Part shown: positions 1 through 4,796 of the stretch, piece by piece | How positions within the stretch are numbered: position 1 is the stretch's first letter | How the letters are laid out: each line of letters opens with the position of its first letter | NCBI GenBank assembly: GCA_017445525.1 | Contig: JAFSTZ010000447.1 | Location: 1-6,445, forward strand | DNA length: 6,445 nucleotides | Reading direction: 5' to 3' | Source: Eubacterium sp. | Lineage (GTDB): Bacteria; Bacillota; Clostridia; Lachnospirales; Lachnospiraceae | Translations under genes and position numbers: made by a program | Notes under the pieces: generated by a model | Database searches by the model: none | What the model was told of the DNA's origin: nothing | Seen by the model: the letters and a program-made list of their open reading frames with translations, nothing else

Positions 1-277
1 CCTCGACTTTGTCTATACCGTTTTCATCCGGTTTTCTCATAAGTTTGAACGGCTGTCTGGACGATCCCAGTATGGTTCCGCCCTCTGTCAATATTCCGGA
101 AAAATCCGACGGGGACATTTTTCTGTAATTTCCATACATAAGTCCCTTGTATCCCTCGAGAATACCTATGATCTCCATCTCCGGATCAGCGTTGTACAGA
201 GCCTTTGCAACTCCTCTCATGGTTGCGTTCAACGCCTGACAATCTCCTCCGCTGGTCAAAAATGCTACTCTTTTCAT
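1..277 (-). CDS. pfkA: Phosphofructokinase, N-terminal 92 codons (runs off left edge)
   Basis: Phosphorylates fructose 6-phosphate to fructose 1,6-bisphosphate in the cytoplasm, the committed step of glycolysis. The visible N-terminus begins MKRVAFLTSGGDCQALNATM, the first beta strand and glycine-rich nucleotide/PPi loop of the PFK family. Around residues 66-79 comes GGTILGSSRQPFKLM, the second phosphate-binding segment with its conserved Arg. The loop reads GGDCQALN rather than the usual GGDxPGxN. I recall this variant from Lachnospiraceae PFKs, but the residues that separate ATP- from PPi-dependent enzymes (GGDG versus GGDD) lie outside the window, so the phosphoryl donor is undecided. The ATG at 275-277 has a GGGGAGGTG ribosome binding site 6 nt upstream. 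The gene has its own promoter just past the rpsR terminator. The family is certain; the subtype is not. Confidence 0.9.
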   Translation of the reverse strand, partial: MKRVAFLTSGGDCQALNATMRGVAKALYNADPEMEIIGILEGYKGLMYGNYRKMSPSDFSGILTEGGTILGSSRQPFKLMRKPDENGIDKVE

Positions 278-289
278 CCCGCACCTCCC

Positions 290-306
290 CAGATCGCGAT
301 GATCTG
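290..306 (-). promoter_or_regulatory. Hairpin abutting the pfkA ribosome binding site
   Basis: On the minus strand CAGATC (306-301) and GATCTG (295-290) form a perfect 6-bp stem around a 5-nt loop. The last stem base is the first G of the GGGGAGG ribosome binding site. Such a hairpin could affect ribosome access or protect the mRNA 5' region. The pairing is seen directly; the function is inferred. Confidence 0.45.
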
Positions 307-326
307 TCATATCACTGTCTTCACTA

Positions 327-340
327 TTTTATGCATAAAA
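327..340. promoter_or_regulatory. Perfect 14-bp palindrome in the pfkA leader, possible operator
   Basis: TTTTATGCATAAAA is a perfect 14-bp inverted repeat with no spacer. It lies about 70-85 bp downstream of the predicted transcription start and about 50 bp upstream of the pfkA start codon. Its symmetry suits a dimeric DNA-binding repressor acting as a roadblock. It is AT-rich and no specific regulator motif (for example Rex or CggR) is recognised, so chance is possible. Confidence 0.3.
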
Positions 341-418
341 CACGGTCAAAATCCATGATTTCAAGTACCGTGCCTATCCGTAGCCAAGCATAGCTGCCAC
401 TCAGCCACAGATAAAGAT

Positions 419-447
419 ATTTTACCATATATCGGCGGATTTTTCAA
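419..447 (-). promoter_or_regulatory. Sigma-A-type promoter for pfkA
   Basis: Minus strand: -35 TTGAAA (447-442), 17-bp spacer, -10 TAAAAT (424-419), with a TGG extended -10 immediately upstream. Each hexamer matches consensus at 5 of 6 positions. Transcription should start near 412, giving a leader of about 135 nt before pfkA. The -35 box begins 2 bp beyond the T-run of the rpsR terminator, so the two transcription units are packed tightly. Confidence 0.7.
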
Positions 448-448
448 G

Positions 449-477
449 AAAAAAATGGGCGCCATCTGACGCCCATT
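449..477 (-). terminator. Intrinsic terminator of the rpsF-ssb-rpsR operon
   Basis: Minus strand: AATGGGCG (477-470) pairs with CGCCCATT (461-454) over an 8-nt loop. The 3' arm runs into seven consecutive T (455-449). The stem starts 17 nt after the rpsR stop codon. A GC-rich stem with a T-run is the textbook form. Confidence 0.88.
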
Positions 478-494
478 CTCATACATTTGATATC

Positions 495-758
495 TCAGTC
501 TGTAGTGTACGGCATAAGTGCTACGTGTCTTGCCCTCTTGATAGCTGAGGTAAGTGCACGCTGATGCTTTGCACATGTACCCGTGACACGTCTCGGAAGA
601 ATCTTACCTCTCTCGGAGATAAACTTCTTCAGCTTTGCTGTGTCCTTGTAATCTACATACTTAAACTCTTTATCTGCGCAGAACGCACAAACCTTTTTTC
701 TTCTGCGCGGTGTACGACGGCGGTTAGCAGCGTCGCCACGATCCTTCTGGAATGCCAT
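495..758 (-). CDS. rpsR: 30S ribosomal protein S18 (bS18)
   Basis: Small-subunit protein that binds 16S rRNA on the platform as a heterodimer with S6. The 87 residues include the basic stretch [10 protein letters not shown] (13-22), the core [27 protein letters not shown] (34-60), and the tail [22 protein letters not shown]. All are standard for the family and the length is normal. C24, C27, C62 and H65 form the Cys/His set of zinc-binding S18, as opposed to the zinc-free form that lacks these cysteines. The start follows the ssb stop by 15 nt, and GGAAGGAG lies in that gap. It is the last gene of the operon, followed by a strong terminator, and it encodes half of the S6:S18 complex expected to feed back on the operon leader. 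Confidence 0.97.
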   Translation of the reverse strand: MAFQKDRGDAANRRRTPRRRKKVCAFCADKEFKYVDYKDTAKLKKFISERGKILPRRVTGTCAKHQRALTSAIKRARHVALMPYTTD

Positions 759-773
759 CTCAGTCTCCTTCCA

Positions 774-1235
774 TCAACTCTGAAAGAACGGTATATCTCC
801 CTGTACGGCTCCCTCGATATCAACGAAGTCATCATCACCGGCAGATGCAGTACCGGGATCCGGCGGTGCCGGCATGCTCCCTCCGTCGCCTCCGCCTGCA
901 AACATACTGTCAGCGGTACTTTTTCTCTCGGCGAACTCAACCTCTTCGGCGATGACCTGTACAGAGTAGACCTTTTCTCCGTTTTTGTTGGTATAGTTAT
1001 CATTTTGAACTCTTCCGGTCAACAACATCCGTGATCCCTTGTGGAAGTACTTCTCCACAAACTCTGCCTGCTTTCCAAACGCAGTGCAGTTGAAAAAGTC
1101 GCTGTCCGGATCGCCTTCCCTGGGGGAACGGCGGTTTACGGCGATAGAAAATCTCGCGATCGCCATATTGGATCCCTGTGAATATCTGATCTCGGGATCT
1201 CTGGTAAGGTTTCCAAGTAAAATAAGCTTGTTCAT
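774..1235 (-). CDS. ssb: Single-stranded DNA-binding protein
   Basis: Binds exposed single-stranded DNA during replication, recombination and repair and recruits partner proteins through its C-terminal tip. Residues 1-104 are the OB fold: MNKLILLGNLTRDPEIRYSQ at the start, ARFSIAVNRR (27-36), DFFNCTAFGKQAEFVEKYFHKG (46-67), LLTGRVQNDNYTNKNGEKVYS (71-91). Residues 105-135 are a Gly/Pro/Ala-rich flexible linker. The acidic tail DDDFVDIEGAVQGDIPFFQS (134-153) carries the D-I-P-F interaction tip, but three residues (FQS) follow the Phe that usually ends the protein. The length of 153 is typical for Firmicutes. The gene lies between rpsF and rpsR, the standard arrangement. Its ribosome binding site GGAAGGAG (1250-1243) can be partly paired with sequence just after the rpsF stop. 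Confidence 0.97.
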   Translation of the reverse strand: MNKLILLGNLTRDPEIRYSQGSNMAIARFSIAVNRRSPREGDPDSDFFNCTAFGKQAEFVEKYFHKGSRMLLTGRVQNDNYTNKNGEKVYSVQVIAEEVEFAERKSTADSMFAGGGDGGSMPAPPDPGTASAGDDDFVDIEGAVQGDIPFFQS

Positions 1236-1242
1236 AATAAGA

Positions 1243-1292
1243 CTCCTTCCATATTCAAATGTGGTCGGCTCCGGTCGCCGATTCTATGGAAG
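1243..1292 (-). promoter_or_regulatory. Stem covering the ssb ribosome binding site in the rpsF-ssb gap
   Basis: On the minus strand CTTCCATA (1292-1285), 2 nt after the rpsF stop, is perfectly complementary to TATGGAAG (1253-1246), which contains GGAAG of the GGAAGGAG ribosome binding site. Inside this 8-bp stem a second one, TCGGC (1281-1277) with GCCGA (1269-1265), closes a 7-nt loop. There is no T-run, so it is not a terminator. A ribosome finishing rpsF would melt the outer stem, which would couple ssb translation to rpsF. The pairing is seen; the coupling is inferred. Confidence 0.5.
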
Positions 1293-1294
1293 CA

Positions 1295-1585
1295 TCAATC
1301 CTCTTCTGCTTTGACAACCAAGTATCTAAGCACGTTGTCCATAATGCGAAGTCTCTGTTCGAGCTCACCGGGCATGGTGGTTTCTGCATCGAACTGAATG
1401 AAGTAGTAAAATCCCTCATTCATTTTCTGGATCTCATATGCGAGCTGCTTTTTACCCTGATCATCAACACCGGTGATCTGTCCACCAAGTGTTGTGATGG
1501 CCTCTTTAGCCTTTTCAACAGTTGCTACTCGCACTTCATCCTCGACTTTAGCACTAACAACCAGAGCCAGTTCATACTTTTTCAT
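1295..1585 (-). CDS. rpsF: 30S ribosomal protein S6 (bS6)
   Basis: Small-subunit protein that joins S18 on the 16S rRNA platform. From the chosen start the protein is 96 residues, beginning MKKYELALVVSAKVEDE. It carries GGQITGVDDQGKKQLAYEIQ, the beta-hairpin signature in which LAYxI is diagnostic, then EGFYYFIQFDAE and ELEQRLRIMDNVLRYLVVK at the C-terminus. The open frame extends four codons upstream to a GTG at 1597-1595. That GTG lies inside the ribosome binding site AAGGAGGTG, so the ATG at 1585-1583 is the real start and gives the usual S6 N-terminus. It is the first gene of the operon, followed 59 bp later by ssb. Confidence 0.97.
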   Translation of the reverse strand: MKKYELALVVSAKVEDEVRVATVEKAKEAITTLGGQITGVDDQGKKQLAYEIQKMNEGFYYFIQFDAETTMPGELEQRLRIMDNVLRYLVVKAEED

Positions 1586-1594
1586 AGCTGTTTG

Positions 1595-1603
1595 CACCTC
1601 CTT
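1595..1603 (-). promoter_or_regulatory. rpsF ribosome binding site (decides the start)
   Basis: AAGGAGGTG on the minus strand is 9 nt before the ATG at 1585. Its final GTG is in frame with rpsF and could be mistaken for the initiation codon. Confidence 0.85.
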
Positions 1604-1604
1604 T

Positions 1605-1668
1605 TGGTCTTTTGGCCCACCTTTTTGCCAAGGGATAGGCAGGCGAGCAAGGATAAATTACATCACGG
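1605..1668 (-). promoter_or_regulatory. rpsF leader, candidate S6:S18 autoregulatory RNA
   Basis: The predicted transcript starts near 1668 and has an 80-nt leader. GCCTGCC (1644-1638) can pair with GGTGGGC (1621-1615), with two G-U pairs. Alternatively TTGGC (1631-1627) can pair with GCCAA (1616-1612). The two foldings share bases and so are mutually exclusive. In many bacteria the S6:S18 complex represses its own operon by binding a leader helix that mimics its 16S rRNA site. Position and gene order fit that mechanism, but I could not confidently align the conserved CCG-containing loop, so the call is tentative. Confidence 0.4.
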
Positions 1669-1674
1669 AGTCCT

Positions 1675-1704
1675 ATTCTAACACAGGTACAGGTGCAAAG
1701 TCAA
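1675..1704 (-). promoter_or_regulatory. Extended -10 promoter of the rpsF-ssb-rpsR operon
   Basis: Minus strand: -35 TTGACT (1704-1699), 18-bp spacer, -10 TAGAAT (1680-1675), preceded by TGT as an extended -10. Each hexamer matches consensus at 5 of 6 positions. The start is predicted near 1668, about 80 nt before the rpsF ATG. This suits a highly expressed ribosomal protein operon. Confidence 0.75.
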
Positions 1705-1725
1705 GACATTTTTATAATAAATATA

Positions 1726-1758
1726 GGGCACTATTCACTGCTAATACATAAGTGCACC
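1726..1758 (-). terminator. Weak possible terminator after malQ
   Basis: Minus strand: GGTGCACT (1758-1751) pairs with AGTGCCC (1732-1726) with one bulged T, giving 7 bp around an 18-nt loop. It is followed by an AT-rich stretch (TATATTTATTAT) rather than a clean T-run. It begins 18 nt after the malQ stop. The large loop and broken T-run make it a poor terminator, so some read-through into the rpsF operon is likely. Confidence 0.35.
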
Positions 1759-1776
1759 GATGATGAATGCTTGTTT

Positions 1777-3261
1777 CTATTCCCTCCCATATAGCTTTGT
1801 TATCTTCCTGATATATGAAGATAACTTATCGGTAAACGCTCCGTCCTTCATACGCCATATCCAGTTTGCCCCCATCGTTGAAGGGGTGTTTATCCTGGCA
1901 GACTCTCCCAGACAGAGGTAGTCGGTCATGGGGATGATACACAGATCAGCCACGCTGGACATGCCGAGCTCTATCATCTTGTAAGTCAGCTTTTTCCTGC
2001 TTGTAAAGCGGGATGCACCCAGGTAGCTGACTGCCATATTTTTGTCCTCGGGCGGGATCTTCTTCCACCAGCTGTATGTAGTTTCATTGTCATGGGTTCC
2101 GGTGTAGACCACACAATTTCTCTCATATTTATGCGGGATATAGTCACTCTCCTCCCTCGAGTCAAAGGCGAACTGAAGTATCTTCATCCCCGGAAATCCG
2201 GAATCCTTCAGCATCTGTCTGACACTGTCGGTCAGAAATCCCAGATCCTCGGCGATAACGCTTAAGTCACCCAGCTCTCTCTTTGCAGCCCTGAACATAT
2301 CAAGCCCCGGTCCTTTGAGCCACTCACCATCTTTAGCAGTCGCGCCGTAAGGTATGGCAAAAAACTCATCAAATCCTCTGAAATGATCGATCCTGACCAT
2401 ATCATACCATCTGTATACGCTGCGGATACGCTCGATCCACCACACATATCCGGTCTCGGCATGAACATTCCATCTATATAAAGGATTCCCCCAAAGCTGT
2501 CCGTCGGGAGCAAAAGGATCCGGAGGGCATCCGGCTACATGTGTCGGTGTTCCGTCCTCATCCAGCATAAACAGCTCCGGATGCGCCCACGTATCCGCAC
2601 TGTCCAGTGCCACGTAGATCGGGATATCACCGATGATCTTTATCCCCTTATCGTTTGCGTATTTCTTTAATGCAGTCCACTGCACATCAAACTCATACTG
2701 GATGAACTGATAGAACATAACCTCCGTCATCAACTTGTTGCGATAGGCGACCATCGCTTCGGGATCCCTGTTCTTTATATCATCATCCCACTCGAGAAAG
2801 CTCTTTCCCTTCAGCGAATCCTTGATCGCCATAAACAACGCATAGTCATTGAGCCAGTCGGAGTTCTCGTCCACAAATCTGTTGAAATCCGGATTGGTCT
2901 CTATACTGCTCGCCTTAAACGCTTTCTTTAACAGAGCGAATCTTCTTTTATAGATAAGATCATACCGGATAAACTTCGGACTCATGCCCTCTGTGGATGC
3001 TGCGCATTCCCTCTCGGTCAGGTAACCCTTTTTTATCAGTTCCGTCAGCGAGATAAAGTACGGGTTCCCGGCAAAAGTGGAAAAGGACTGATACGGTGAG
3101 TCGCCGTAGCCGGTCGGTCCCATGGGAAGGATCTGCCAGTAGCTCTGTCCGGACTTCTCCAGCATATCGACAAAATCATATGCAGCCTTGTCAAAGCAGC
3201 CTATCCCGAATCTCGAGGGAAGGCTTGCCACAGGCATGAGTATACCGCTCTTTCTTTCCAT
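1777..3261 (-). CDS. malQ: 4-alpha-glucanotransferase (amylomaltase, GH77)
   Basis: Cytoplasmic disproportionating enzyme that moves alpha-1,4-glucan chains between maltodextrins and releases glucose, in maltose and glycogen breakdown. The 494-residue length is typical of the short bacterial form. Seen in order: SGILMPVASLPSRFGIGC (5-22); WQILPMGPTGYGDSPYQSFS (42-61); GDIPIYVALDSADTW (211-225); the 250s loop HVAGCPPDPFAPDGQLWGNP (241-260); VRIDHFRGF with D292 as nucleophile; VIAEDLG with E338 as acid/base; GTHDNETT with D391 as the third carboxylate. All three catalytic residues are present. The ATG at 3261 has GGAGGA 9 nt upstream. It lies 32 bp downstream of tmcAL with no terminator or promoter seen between, so the two are probably co-transcribed. 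That pairing is not functionally obvious. Confidence 0.97.
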   Translation of the reverse strand: MERKSGILMPVASLPSRFGIGCFDKAAYDFVDMLEKSGQSYWQILPMGPTGYGDSPYQSFSTFAGNPYFISLTELIKKGYLTERECAASTEGMSPKFIRYDLIYKRRFALLKKAFKASSIETNPDFNRFVDENSDWLNDYALFMAIKDSLKGKSFLEWDDDIKNRDPEAMVAYRNKLMTEVMFYQFIQYEFDVQWTALKKYANDKGIKIIGDIPIYVALDSADTWAHPELFMLDEDGTPTHVAGCPPDPFAPDGQLWGNPLYRWNVHAETGYVWWIERIRSVYRWYDMVRIDHFRGFDEFFAIPYGATAKDGEWLKGPGLDMFRAAKRELGDLSVIAEDLGFLTDSVRQMLKDSGFPGMKILQFAFDSREESDYIPHKYERNCVVYTGTHDNETTYSWWKKIPPEDKNMAVSYLGASRFTSRKKLTYKMIELGMSSVADLCIIPMTDYLCLGESARINTPSTMGANWIWRMKDGAFTDKLSSYIRKITKLYGRE

Positions 3262-3293
3262 ATCTATAAATCCTCCGGTGTTTATCCGAATTT

Positions 3294-4520
3294 CTACCTG
3301 TCTACAACTACCGGCGCCTGCTGGTACTCATTTGGCAGAGTGACGCGATACTTTCTCTGGAATACATATCTATAAATGTCCGCTGCAAAGAGATCCTCCT
3401 CGTACAGCTTTCTTGCATCACTATCAAGCCTCGGAAGATCCGCTGCCAATCTGGTCAGGATATGAACTGTCCCTGAAGGTGCTTCACCCTCCTGCTCATC
3501 TATGCCGGCACCGCGCAGATCCTTCAAAAGATGGCCCGCCTTGGTATTGAGCCCCAAAAGATGCAGATACGGCATGGAGTTGTCTGTCTTCTTGAGGCCT
3601 ATGCAGCTTTGTAGCAGACATCTCCGCAGCCGGCTGTCTGTAAATGCCTTAGTACGGCACTTTTCTATAAGATCCTCTGCGCAGGTGAAACTGTCGATCT
3701 CGTTTTTTATCCTTCCGTATATATCACCGGAAAGATCCTTCCCGGCTTCCGTTACACTGTTTCTGTCACTGCTCCCGGCCTCATCCCTTAACAGTTCCCT
3801 GAATCTGTAGCTGATGATATCGGAAAAATCATTCAGCGTGAGATGTGGAGTGTTACTCTGGGTTATCCCTGCCCTGATGGCAGTCGACGATGGGTATCTG
3901 CGCATAGATGGGTTCGTGGCATCCCGATAATCCTGCCCGTCCCGTAATATAGTAAGAGGTATGATCGGACTTTTCAGCTTCCTGATAGCCAGGCAATACT
4001 CGATGCCGAGGATGTTGTTTGGCATGGAAAAGAAGCACTCGTCAAGATCCGTATCACCTATGATGTTCATCAGAGCCTGCGCTCTCGCATCCGGATAGGA
4101 AGACCCGTTTTTCAGTTTATCGGTGAGGATGGTGTTGAACTCACTCCTTGAGTTGTCCTCCTGGTCCAGTGTCTCGGCAACCTCCAAAAAGCTGTCTATC
4201 TCGCCCTGCTCACTTCCGAAACAAACATGCGTCACAAATCCCAGAGAGTTCAGCGCACTGATACCGCCGTACGCAAAATCACCGGCAGATGAGAGAGAGA
4301 ATCGGACCGGAAGCTCAAAAACCAGATCCGCTCCCCCGTTCAGCGCGTCCTGTGTGCGGGAATATTTATCAAAAATAGCGGGCTCTCCCCTCTGGACAAA
4401 GTCGCCGCTGAGGATCACAACTACATAATCAGCTTTTGCCAACTCCTTTGCCTGTCTGATATGATAGGCATGCCCGGAGTGAAAAGGATTGTACTCTGCT
4501 ATGATTCCGACTACGTTCAT
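3294..4520 (-). CDS. tmcAL: tRNA(Met) cytidine acetate ligase family protein (YlbM)
   Basis: In Bacillus subtilis this family activates acetate with ATP as acetyl-AMP and acetylates the wobble cytidine (C34) of elongator tRNA-Met, giving ac4C and more accurate AUG decoding. The 408-residue protein starts MNVVGIIAEYNPFHSGHAYH. NPFHSGH (11-17) is the HxGH nucleotidylyltransferase motif. It continues with VVVILSGDFVQRGEPAIFDK (33-52), ADLVFELP (64-71), CFGSE (100-104), MPNNILGIEY (166-175) and RRYPSSTAIRAG (207-218), the second nucleotide-binding motif. The end holds LHLLGLN (319-325). The frame is open for 120 more codons upstream, but that stretch crosses the promoter and is not protein-like. 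AGGAGGTG, 3 nt before the ATG at 4520, fixes the start. Residues 245-265 are less conserved-looking and probably a surface loop. Family confident; acetate specificity is by homology. Confidence 0.94.
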   Translation of the reverse strand: MNVVGIIAEYNPFHSGHAYHIRQAKELAKADYVVVILSGDFVQRGEPAIFDKYSRTQDALNGGADLVFELPVRFSLSSAGDFAYGGISALNSLGFVTHVCFGSEQGEIDSFLEVAETLDQEDNSRSEFNTILTDKLKNGSSYPDARAQALMNIIGDTDLDECFFSMPNNILGIEYCLAIRKLKSPIIPLTILRDGQDYRDATNPSMRRYPSSTAIRAGITQSNTPHLTLNDFSDIISYRFRELLRDEAGSSDRNSVTEAGKDLSGDIYGRIKNEIDSFTCAEDLIEKCRTKAFTDSRLRRCLLQSCIGLKKTDNSMPYLHLLGLNTKAGHLLKDLRGAGIDEQEGEAPSGTVHILTRLAADLPRLDSDARKLYEEDLFAADIYRYVFQRKYRVTLPNEYQQAPVVVDR

Positions 4521-4523
4521 GTG

Positions 4524-4531
4524 CACCTCCT
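4524..4531 (-). promoter_or_regulatory. tmcAL ribosome binding site (decides the start)
   Basis: AGGAGGTG on the minus strand lies directly before CAC-ATG at 4520. It rules out the much longer upstream open frame. It is outside the folded leader structure and is single-stranded in the fold described for 4543-4620. Confidence 0.85.
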
Positions 4532-4542
4532 GTAATTGATCA

Positions 4543-4620
4543 CTATTCACGTCCGTCACCATACAGTACGGAGAACGCGTGCCTTCGGCACTGATATACT
4601 GATGTATACGCCGTGAACAG
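4543..4620 (-). ncRNA. Candidate structured 5' leader RNA of tmcAL
   Basis: The transcript predicted to start near 4626 can fold into a three-tier rod. The outer stem is CTGTTCACG (4620-4612) with CGTGAATAG (4551-4543), 9 bp with one G-U. An internal loop of 7 by 8 nt follows. The middle stem is CATCAGTA (4604-4597) with TACTGTATG (4568-4560), 8 bp with one bulge. A 5 by 10 internal loop follows. The apical hairpin is GTGCC-GAA-GGCAC (4591-4579). The ribosome binding site begins 11 nt after the outer stem. The pairings are seen directly. The element matches no riboswitch class I can recall. A regulatory role, or a ligand or tRNA sensor, is speculation until covariation is shown. Confidence 0.5.
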
Positions 4621-4632
4621 CAACGCTTTATC

Positions 4633-4661
4633 ATTATACTCTTTTTCTTCTCATATGTCAA
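4633..4661 (-). promoter_or_regulatory. Perfect consensus promoter for tmcAL-malQ
   Basis: Minus strand: TTGACA (4661-4656), exactly 17 bp, TATAAT (4638-4633). All 12 hexamer positions match the sigma-A consensus. The A/T-tract region at 4661-4706 lies immediately upstream and could act as an UP element. Transcription should start near 4626, about 105 nt before the tmcAL ATG. Such a strong promoter before a tRNA-modification gene suggests control after initiation, in line with the structured leader. Confidence 0.88.
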
Positions 4662-4706
4662 AAAAAAATGAAACAGGGATTTCGAAAAATTTTTTTTGAA
4701 AAAAAC
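4661..4706. promoter_or_regulatory. A/T-tract spacer between divergent promoters
   Basis: About 45 bp between the two -35 boxes, with an A8-9 run, an A5T8 tract within TTCGAAAAATTTTTTTTGAA, and another A-run. Phased A-tracts bend DNA and bind the RNA polymerase alpha subunit, so this may be a shared UP element for both directions. The tracts are seen; the role is inferred. Confidence 0.4.
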
Positions 4707-4735
4707 TTGCCCTTGCAACCAACTTTTGTTATAGT
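4707..4735 (+). promoter_or_regulatory. Extended -10 promoter of the PurF-like gene
   Basis: -35 TTGCCC (4707-4712), 17-bp spacer, -10 TATAGT (4730-4735), with TGT immediately upstream as an extended -10. The -35 matches 4 of 6 and the -10 matches 5 of 6. Transcription should start near 4742, giving a leader of about 55 nt. Confidence 0.7.
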
Positions 4736-4766
4736 AAGAGATACGACAGATAAAACCAACACACTT

Positions 4767-4780
4767 TGCGAAACTTCGCA
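4767..4780 (+). promoter_or_regulatory. Short inverted repeat before the PurF-like gene's ribosome binding site
   Basis: TGCGAA-AC-TTCGCA is a perfect 6-bp inverted repeat in the leader, ending directly before GGGAAGGA (4781-4788). It could be an mRNA hairpin or a protein operator. It contains CGAA/TTCG half-sites, but the 2-bp spacing is unlike the widely spaced B. subtilis PurR boxes, so no regulator is assigned. Confidence 0.35.
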
Positions 4781-4788
4781 GGGAAGGA
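4781..4788 (+). promoter_or_regulatory. Ribosome binding site of the PurF-like gene (decides the start)
   Basis: GGGAAGGA is 8 nt before the ATG at 4797. The open frame reaches back to an ATG at 4668, but that lies upstream of the promoter and has no ribosome binding site. Confidence 0.85.
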
Positions 4789-4796
4789 CATATCTT

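Noticed and set aside
340..412. tRNA-like stretch on the minus strand (TGGCTGAGTGGCAG, then CTTGAAA like a Ser anticodon loop)
   Set aside because: The D-arm resemblance is local. The five bases either side of CTTGAAA do not pair, no acceptor stem or T-arm consensus follows, and it lies in the pfkA leader.
564..1034. A 156-codon plus-strand open frame across rpsR and ssb
   Set aside because: It is antisense to two universally recognised genes and lacks protein-family character.
1265..1281. rpsF-ssb hairpin as an intrinsic terminator
   Set aside because: No T-run follows on either strand. It fits better as the inner part of the structure masking the ssb ribosome binding site.
2262..2513. An 83-codon minus-strand frame inside malQ
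   Set aside because: It is out of frame within a fully conserved GH77 gene and has no ribosome binding site that would single it out.
4668..4796. A 43-codon N-terminal extension of the PurF-like protein
   Set aside because: It begins upstream of the predicted transcription start, has no ribosome binding site, and its translation (rich in Lys, Phe and Asn from A/T tracts) is unlike any PurF propeptide I know.
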